From assembly GCF_026210795.1 (NCBI RefSeq), contig NC_089441.1, positions 4,464,001-4,528,000 on the forward strand: a stretch of 64,000 nucleotides of DNA, in the 5' to 3' direction. Origin of the DNA: Rhizophagus irregularis (taxonomy: Eukaryota; Glomeromycota; Glomeromycetes; Glomerales; Glomeraceae). The position numbers were made by a program, and so were the translations under genes. Within the stretch, counting starts at the first letter, position 1. Every line of letters begins with the position of its first letter. Positions 57,341-64,000 of this stretch are shown piece after piece. The notes beneath the pieces were generated by a model. It did not search any database, was not told where the DNA came from, and saw only the letters and a program-made list of their open reading frames with translations.

Positions 57341-58135
57341 CGTAACCACATCGTAGTGATGTCGTATTAACATTGAATTAATATTACAAAAATATTTGAC
57401 ATTTATTTGATATCGTAACCATGTCGTAGTGATATTGTATTAACATTGACAAAATATTTGACATTTTATTTGATATCGTAACCACATCGTAGTGATATCA
57501 TATTAACATCGAATTAATATTGCAAAAATATTTGACATTTTATTTGATATCGTAACCACATCGTAGTGATGTCGTATTAACATTGAATTAATATTACAAA
57601 ATATTTGACATTTTATTTGATATCGTAACCACATCGTAGTGATATCATATTAACATCGAATTAATATTGCAAAAATATTTGACATTTTATTTGATATCGT
57701 AACCACATCGTAGTGATGTCGTATTAACATTGAATTAATATTACAAAATATTTGACATTTTATTTGATATCGTAACCACATCGTAGTGATATCATATTAA
57801 CATCGAATTAATATTGCAAAATATTTGACATTTTATTTGATATCGTAACCACATCGTAGCCATATCGTAGTGATATCATATTAACATCGAATTAATATTG
57901 CAAAAATATTAAAAATATTTTACATTTATTTGATATCGTAGCCACATCGTAGTGATGTCGTGTTAACATTGAATTAATATTACAATTTTATTTGATATCG
58001 TAACTACATCATAATAATATCATATTAATATCGAATTAATATTACAAAAAATGTTTTACATTTTTTAATATCGTAACTACATCGTAATGATATTATATTA
58101 ACACCGAATTAACATCACAAAAATATTTTTATTGT
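57341..58135. repeat. 73-bp satellite, about 11 units, partly as 147-bp dimers
   Basis: CGTAACCACATCGTAGTGAT recurs at 57341, 57414, 57478, 57551, 57624, 57698, 57771, 57844, 57938, 57999 and 58072 with changes. Typical spacing is 73-74, with a few indel variants. From 57478 to 57844 two unit types alternate (GATGTCGTATTAACATTG and GATATCATATTAACATCG), giving a dimer period of about 147 bp. Confidence 0.9.
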
Positions 58136-59418
58136 AATATATGTTTATTATTTATTATACATTAATAATAATAATTTTTTATTAGTGGATTATTATGGGT
58201 GAGTGGAGTATGTTTCTTTTCTTCCTTTTTTTTTATTCTTTTCTTCTCGTATGTGAGTGGATGGATACGTCATTTTCAATTTTAAAATATATATATATAT
58301 ATATATATAAAATAAAAAAAACAATCATGATTAATAAAATGTACTCTTTGTAAAATATATTTAAAATTTAATACATAACCTTGAAATAATAGTTAGAGCA
58401 GGTAATTCCGGGATTTTGTAAAGAATAATAAAAATGATAATATTTTTAAGTTAGTTTTTTCTTTAAATTTTTTTGAAAGTGTTTTGTTTCTTAAAATCAT
58501 AATATTGTAAAAAAATGCTGGTTGCTACGACTGACGGACAACGACAAATTGTCAGGCTACTTCCGGACAAAGTAATTGGAAGGCAAAAAATGCCATAAAT
58601 ATCCAGCCCTATTTTACAACATTTTCTTCCAGGCTAAAGCAAATATTACAAAAGAAATTGCAAATATATTTAACAAGCAATAGATACATGGCCGTTGAAA
58701 AATATATTCACACTTCATATTGTAATACCACAGTCTAACAAAGAAATTGCAAATATATTTAACAAGCAATAGATACATGGCCGTTGAAAAATATATTCAC
58801 ATTTATACCACAGTCTAACAAAAAAATACTCAAACCACAACATATTGTAAAAAAAATATGAAAAATACGCGTATATCCTATTTTCATACCTTGCTTAACA
58901 GCTCCACTATTTATTTAAAAAATGGCTTTTTTCTTTTCAGTATGTGGGTAGGTGGGTACATTTTTCCTTTCTTTTATTCTTTTCTTTCGTATGTGAGTGG
59001 CGGGTACATTTTCTTTTCTTTATTCTTGCTTTTATTCTTGCTTTTCGTATGTGGGTGTCTTACTATGTTGAATATATAAACTAAAGTGTCCCCAAAGTAT
59101 TGTTAATATTGTAAAAAGATAATTAAAGTATACTTTAAAAAGAAAAAAGAAGAGACGAACTAAAATACCGTAAAGTATTAATATAAAAGACAAGAGAAAA
59201 GCGTATTTTTGAAAATAAACAAAAAAAATCTCATTAATAAACGCGAATTTTAGCTATTTTTAGATATCATATGCATGATATCACATGCATGTAATTAAAG
59301 TGATTTTAATTGGTTAATTTTAATTTATTATTACATCATGCATATGATTTTATTGGTTAAAATTTTATACGATACAAATTAAAATAATTATTTTATTATA
59401 TTTATATAATTAATATAA
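58136..59418. other. Spacer with short tandem duplications
   Basis: No gene. TATGTGAGTGG-T/C-rich repeats occur at 58190-58275 and 58940-59065. The 89-bp tandem duplication is listed separately. Confidence 0.4.
58652..58822. repeat. 89-bp tandem duplication
   Basis: AAGAAATTGCAAATATATTT is followed by about 70 further bases and is repeated at a distance of 89 bp. The second copy lacks a short CTTCATATTGTAA part. The high identity suggests a recent event. Confidence 0.85.
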
Positions 59419-62400
59419 TTATATGGCTGTAAAATAAAAATTATTTTTTATCAAATTTTATTTGTAGTATCATGATTTGGTAGTTGGCACCTTTCTGAAT
59501 TACAATTATGAATAAAATGTACTTTTTGAACATTATCTATTACAGTAATTGGAAAAATACGTCTCCATTTATCTCCTGTTCTTGGAGACGGTAAAGTGGA
59601 CATTTTAATACTAAATGTTCAACCATAGTATCTTCAAACCAATCTACAACAATAAATGCATAATATTTGTTATTGTTACCCTTATGTTGAAAGATACCTT
59701 TGATTATTGCATAAGATTCTTCATGATCTTCTTCATAAATTGTGATAAAATCATCGAGATGTAGGTGAACTTTTGAAAGGATACCATTTTCTTCTTCAAT
59801 CATATATGATGCAAATTTGTACCAACTAATTGAAGAGTTTATAAGTGCCGCCTCAAACTTCATATCCACATAAGATAAAAACAATTCAGTTTTAAAATTA
59901 TGTAAAGTTAAAAGAAGTTTATCACGTTCCTGCTTTGGCATTCTTTTTTTTAATGAAATATTGGAAATAAAGTTTACTGGAGATATAACTAAATTAAAAG
60001 ATTAGTAAATATAAATATCAAACATGTATATTATATGCAATAAAATACTTACTTTTTGTATCATCATCATCGTCTTGAACTTGTTCAGTTACTTCAGTTG
60101 AATATTTATCTTCTGTAACATACCAATTTAAAAATAATTGTCCAAAATTTGAATTTGTAAATCCAGTACAAGATCTATTAAATCTTGGATCAATACCACC
60201 ATCTGCTAAATGTCGAATTGCAAATAAAGTATTGTAACGCTTTAATAAATCTAAATCTATGTTTTTGCAATTAGTTTTTGGTACCATCCCCTTAAAAATA
60301 CGATGGACCATTTCTTTTATACCAACTTGGGTATTAATAAGTGTTCCAAAGGTTTTAGCATGCATCAAAAAGATGCATATTAACGTGTATGTTTGGTAAA
60401 TTAACAAAATTTACAAAAACCTATAAAAAGTAAAATATTGTTAATTATTTGAAATTATTTCACATTTCAATATCAAATTTGTAACTATACCTTTCGGAAG
60501 GATTGAAAACTCTTCTTCAAGACATTGTTGCAATTCCTCATAGCTATCTGATGTAAATTTCTTGTTAAAAACCGCTTTCATAGTTTTTGCAACATGTATC
60601 CAACAAGATATAATAATTTTTGGAACTGAACTAACTCGAAATGCATCAATTCTTTGTTGAATCATGGCTGTTTCATTACGTTTCGATACTTGATTCTTTT
60701 AAAAACTGGTTTAACAAAAATGGCATAATCATAGCTAATCTAAGTAAATCTGACATCATAAAACTATTGTAGTGAGTAATCGGATTTGGTAAGCGAGACC
60801 ATCTTTTTGGGATTTCAAAATTTTTCCAAATTTCGATAAAATTATCTTCTCCTTCTCGTGAAAATAATTCACAAGTTAATTTTAGTAGCCGCCCAATCTT
60901 TCCTGCAGTAGCATGATAAACATCCTGCGGCGTCTGTAAATGTCTTTCCCTTTTTAATTTATCTAAAATACTAGGTAATGATCGTAAACCATATTCCGTA
61001 CAAAGTTGATCTCTTCTTGACATTATAGTCTCATGAGAAATTTTTAAGATTTCTTCGTCTGTAATATGATGATAACGTAATGTTGTTACGATATCCTGAT
61101 TGTAGCACTCAATGATTCTTTAGTAGTTTTACAAGTACGACAACCCTTATTTGCATTATGTTTAAATTTATTTTTTAAAAAATTTTAATAGTTGTCATAA
61201 AATTATATTATTATATTATTAACTAAAATTTGAAAAAATACCTCCTAGACTCCTGTCATATCGTTACTCTCCTTGAGGTAAATCTGCCGTAACAATGCCT
61301 AAACCAGCAATTATCCATGCATCTTGTCCTTGGACAGTCATCACCTTTCCTTTCTCTAATTCCTTCATTTCTGAAATGAATGGTATCATAAATTCGTCAA
61401 ATTTTCCTCCAAATGGGATAAACTCAATAACAAAATGGTTCTTTATTAGCTTTCTTTGATGTGCTGGCATATTTCCAAACTGTACATAAACACCACCTAG
61501 AGAATGGTATACATTTCTAAATGTACCAAAATCATCATAATAAAGATCTAAAAACAGCTTATAGATTGGCATAGATGATGATGGTGGATTTATAATAGAA
61601 ATGTAATCAGATGGATGTAGGTATGAAAGCTTTACATTACGAACGTGCCAACGGTCATTACATTTATAAATTATTTCACTAATCCGCAATGAACCATCAG
61701 GAATATTTTGATGTTGAAACGTCATCAATATAGTTACTTTTTCTAAAATTTGAGAAGTCATTATAATTAAAAATCGTTCGTCTTGTAACCATACTTCACC
61801 GGTAATAGAACGACGTTGTCTTGGTAACCCTTTTAAATTTCCGGGTAAATCACTATATTCCAAAATTTTTTGAATTCGTAACTGATAATATCCATCATGA
61901 TTTTTTAAAATTGATCTTAATCTTCCAAGATTTTTTTGACCATTATCATCATGATAGTAAACAAAATTACCAGATCGGTACAATACTATTTATTAAAAAT
62001 AAATAACTTTAATAAATATTATCAATGATAATAAATTATAATTGTATCAAAGTGTATTAATTTATAACCTTCTGATATTAATATTTCGTGTTGTCCAAAA
62101 AGTGGGGATTCCCCCCATAAATTTCCATGCCAAAATTCTGATTTTTCTTCAGAATTAATGCCGGGTCCAAAATACATATGCTTCATTAGCATCAGATTAT
62201 TAAGAACACGCCATATAATTTCACTAATTGAGAGTTGATACGAAGGTTTTGATCCTCGTGAGGTTGATGGAGTTTTTTTTGGTGAAATTTTAATAGACTT
62301 TGTTATTATTGGTAGGAGAGGAAGACGTTTTCTCCATGATTGGAATCTTCGGATATTTTTTACCACATGGGTAGGTTCAAATTAAGAATTGTGAATGATA

Positions 62401-63080
62401 TCGACAAGATCTTCATATGCTTTCGTAGAAACATTATGTTTCTGAAGCCAGCAAAATAATGCCGTAGTTGTATAATTATCAAAGTACGGTGCAAATTGAC
62501 CATTGCAGAACAGTATCTTGTCTTCATCTAACGCTTCAACGATTTGATGTATTTCTTCCTCTTCGTTATTACGTTCCTTTTCGTTATTACGTTCCTCTTC
62601 ATCGTTATTACGTTCCTCTTCATCGTAATTACGTTCCTCTTCATCGTTATTACGTTCCTCTTCCACTTGATTATTATTATCATCATTATTACCTTCATCC
62701 TCCTCCTCTTCGTCATTGTTTTCATTATTATCTTCCTCCTCTTCCTCCTCTTCATAATTGTATTCGTTATCACTTTCTTCTTCCTCTTCAGTATCAGATG
62801 AATTGACATTATCTTGCGAAAATATCATCTCATCATTGTAGTCTTGAGGATTAATTGATCCATATGTATTATCGTCATCATTAATGTCTTGAAAACTTAA
62901 ATCATCTTTATGATCATACTGAAAGTCCATGTCATCGTTATCATTATCAGGTGAACGTACAGGCGAACGAATTGCCACTCTCTCGTCAGAATCTGTTGTC
63001 TCATTAGGTTTGCTGTAAGAAAACCGATTTCGAATTCAAATTGGCTCTATTGGCTTGTTGTGACTATATCGTCTTCTCAT
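59419..63080 (-). pseudogene. Plavaka-like (CACTA-related) transposase gene, frameshifted
   Basis: Starting with MRRRYSHNKPIEPI at 63080, an in-frame TGA precedes RNRFSYSKPNETTDSDERV. A long Asp/Glu/Asn-rich region follows (62978-62540), with 21-bp repeats encoding EERNNDE. Further on come STSRGSKPSYQLSIS, EFWHGNLWGESPLFG, YYDDFGTFRNVYHSLGGVY, VMTVQGQDAWIIAGLGI, NANKGCRTCKTTKES, MSRRDQLCTEYGLRSLP, PITHYNSFMMSDLLRL, LADGGIDPRFNRSC and the C-terminal HKGNNNKYYAFIVVDWF ... VQKVHFIHNCNSE, ending FYFTAI at 59419. This order matches Plavaka-type transposases of fungi. Introns are likely (for example near 62360 and 61980). However, frame changes near 61270, 61130, 60420 and 59560 and several stops mark it as inactive. 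Terminal inverted repeats were not identified. Confidence 0.7.
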
Positions 63081-63513
63081 CTTTATAACAATTTAAAATA
63101 ATTCAAATTTAATTAGAATTTTATAAATTCATCAATTAGAACTAAATTTATTAAATACTATTAGTGTGTCGGCAAAAAAAAAAAATGCAATTAAGTAATC
63201 AATTCGGTTAAATTACTGCCGATTTAGCTACACAAAATTTAGGGTCAATTATACCGGCTGTATATGGTTAATGACAATTTATGACAAATAATATTATCGA
63301 AAATAGTCATTTATTGAATGAAAATAAAATAAAATATATAATAATATAAAACATAATAATAAAATAAAATAAAACATATAATAATATAAACATAATAATA
63401 ATTAAATAAAATAAAATATATAATAAAATAAAACATATAATAATAAAATAAAATAAAACATAATATTAAAATAAAATAAAATATATTAAAATAATAAAAT
63501 AAAAAATAAAAAA
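63081..63513. repeat. AT spacer with a (AAATAAAATAT)-type minisatellite
   Basis: 63315-63505 consists of irregular repeats of AAAATAAAATATATAATAAT/ACATAATAATAA. It yields a spurious Tyr/Phe/Ile-rich ORF on the minus strand. 63081-63300 holds the upstream flank of the Plavaka-like gene. Confidence 0.7.
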
Positions 63514-64000
63514 TCAATGACGTTGGTAAGAGCGCCCGCGCTCTCGGTGGTAAGGAGATCGAGAATGAGAGCGCCTGCGCTCTTAGTGGTGAGAAGATCG
63601 AAAATGAGAGCGCCAACGCCGCTGCTTGAGTGAGAAGATCGAGAACGAGAGGCGCCTGCGCTCTCGGTGGTAGTAGGGGGATCGGGAGCGAGAGCGCCTG
63701 CGCTCTCTATACTCGTATGTCTTACGATCCATCCTATTTCTCCGGGCGGCCCAGACTAATGCTTAAAACAAAGCAAGTATTAATATAAATGCAATGAATT
63801 AATGAAAAAATCAGTTAAATAATAAATACTTACGCTCCACTTTCCAAAACTCGTCAGAGAGTTCCTGGTGGAATCTCTCGTCATGCAAAGTTGGGGTACG
63901 AGTGGGATATCCTTCAGGATTTCTGTTTATTAATCTCTCTAAATTCTCATACCCCGACTTTAGTGCATTTCATTTCTCTCTACATTGTTTTCTAGTTGGC
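63514..64000 (-). CDS. Arg/Ser-rich (RS) protein, 3' part, probably damaged; runs off the window edge
   Basis: On the minus strand, 64000-63834 reads YENLERLINRNPEGYPTR and then TLHDERFHQELSDEFWKVE. A GTAAGT donor lies at 63833. The exon after the TTAG acceptor starts at 63755 and continues LWAARRNRMDRKTYEYRER with RRRSRSRSPYYHRERRR. Then come repeats of a roughly 45-bp, G+C-rich module (GAGAGCGCCTGCGCTCTC on the plus strand) encoding RERRRSHSRSPYHRE. A one-base insertion near 63651 and a TAA at 63585-63583 disturb the repeats before the final TGA at 63514. A frame change also seems to occur near 63970. RS domains mediate RNA-processing contacts; the coiled N-terminal part suggests dimerisation. 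Both are inferences. Confidence 0.55.

Noticed and set aside
62468..62806. Plus-strand ORF rich in Tyr-Val-Pro-Leu repeats
   Set aside because: It is the antisense of the 21-bp acidic repeats of the Plavaka-like gene.
63311..63616. Minus-strand ORF rich in Tyr, Phe and Ile
   Set aside because: Generated by the AT minisatellite and the out-of-frame RS repeats.

Overview
The window looks like nuclear DNA of an arbuscular mycorrhizal fungus of the Rhizophagus irregularis type (Glomeromycotina). This is inferred from extreme A+T richness, short GT-AG introns with CTAAC-like branch sites, and family content typical of that lineage as I know it: Crinkler (CRN) effector-like genes, BTB-BACK-TLDc proteins, expanded P-loop ATPases, tectonin-repeat proteins and dense DNA transposons (Tigger/pogo, MULE, Plavaka-like). 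No rRNA, tRNA or CRISPR array was recognised.

Layout. 1-542 holds the 5' end of a minus-strand lineage-specific gene. 543-20955 is almost gene-free: AT-rich sequence with several non-autonomous transposons, one poly(A)-tailed retroposon with an 11-bp target duplication, and one small membrane-protein ORF at 8088-8390. 20956-24784 carries two paralogous minus-strand P-loop ATPase genes, the second degenerate. 25558-30483 is the strangest part: two divergently oriented arrays of mini-exons and mini-introns flank a broken BTB-BACK-TLDc gene. In the plus-strand array the 5' splice sites and the branch sites lie in separate perfect or near-perfect hairpins.

32217-35301 and 49800-52664 are two direct copies of a segmental duplication. 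Each carries an intact six-exon gene for a tectonin beta-propeller protein with a C-terminal membrane anchor. Between them, 35302-41100 is a nested transposon stack: a Tigger/pogo transposase gene split by a MULE (which contains telomere-like TTAGGG repeats) and by a foldback element. After further nested MITEs, 43727-48995 contains two decayed Crinkler genes. They flank a nearly intact gene for a deaminase-like protein (CAE and PCKYC zinc motifs) that is broken only by a one-base frame change.

From 52700 on the sequence is again repeat-rich: a Ty3-type RNase H remnant, a 1.5-kb terminal-inverted-repeat element, a 73-bp satellite partly organised as about 147-bp dimers, and a degenerate Plavaka-like transposase gene (59419-63080, minus). 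The window ends in an Arg/Ser-rich protein gene on the minus strand that runs off the edge. Genes that look functional are the 5'-most gene, the first ATPase, the two tectonin genes and possibly the small membrane protein and the deaminase. Most of the rest is transposon-derived or decayed.
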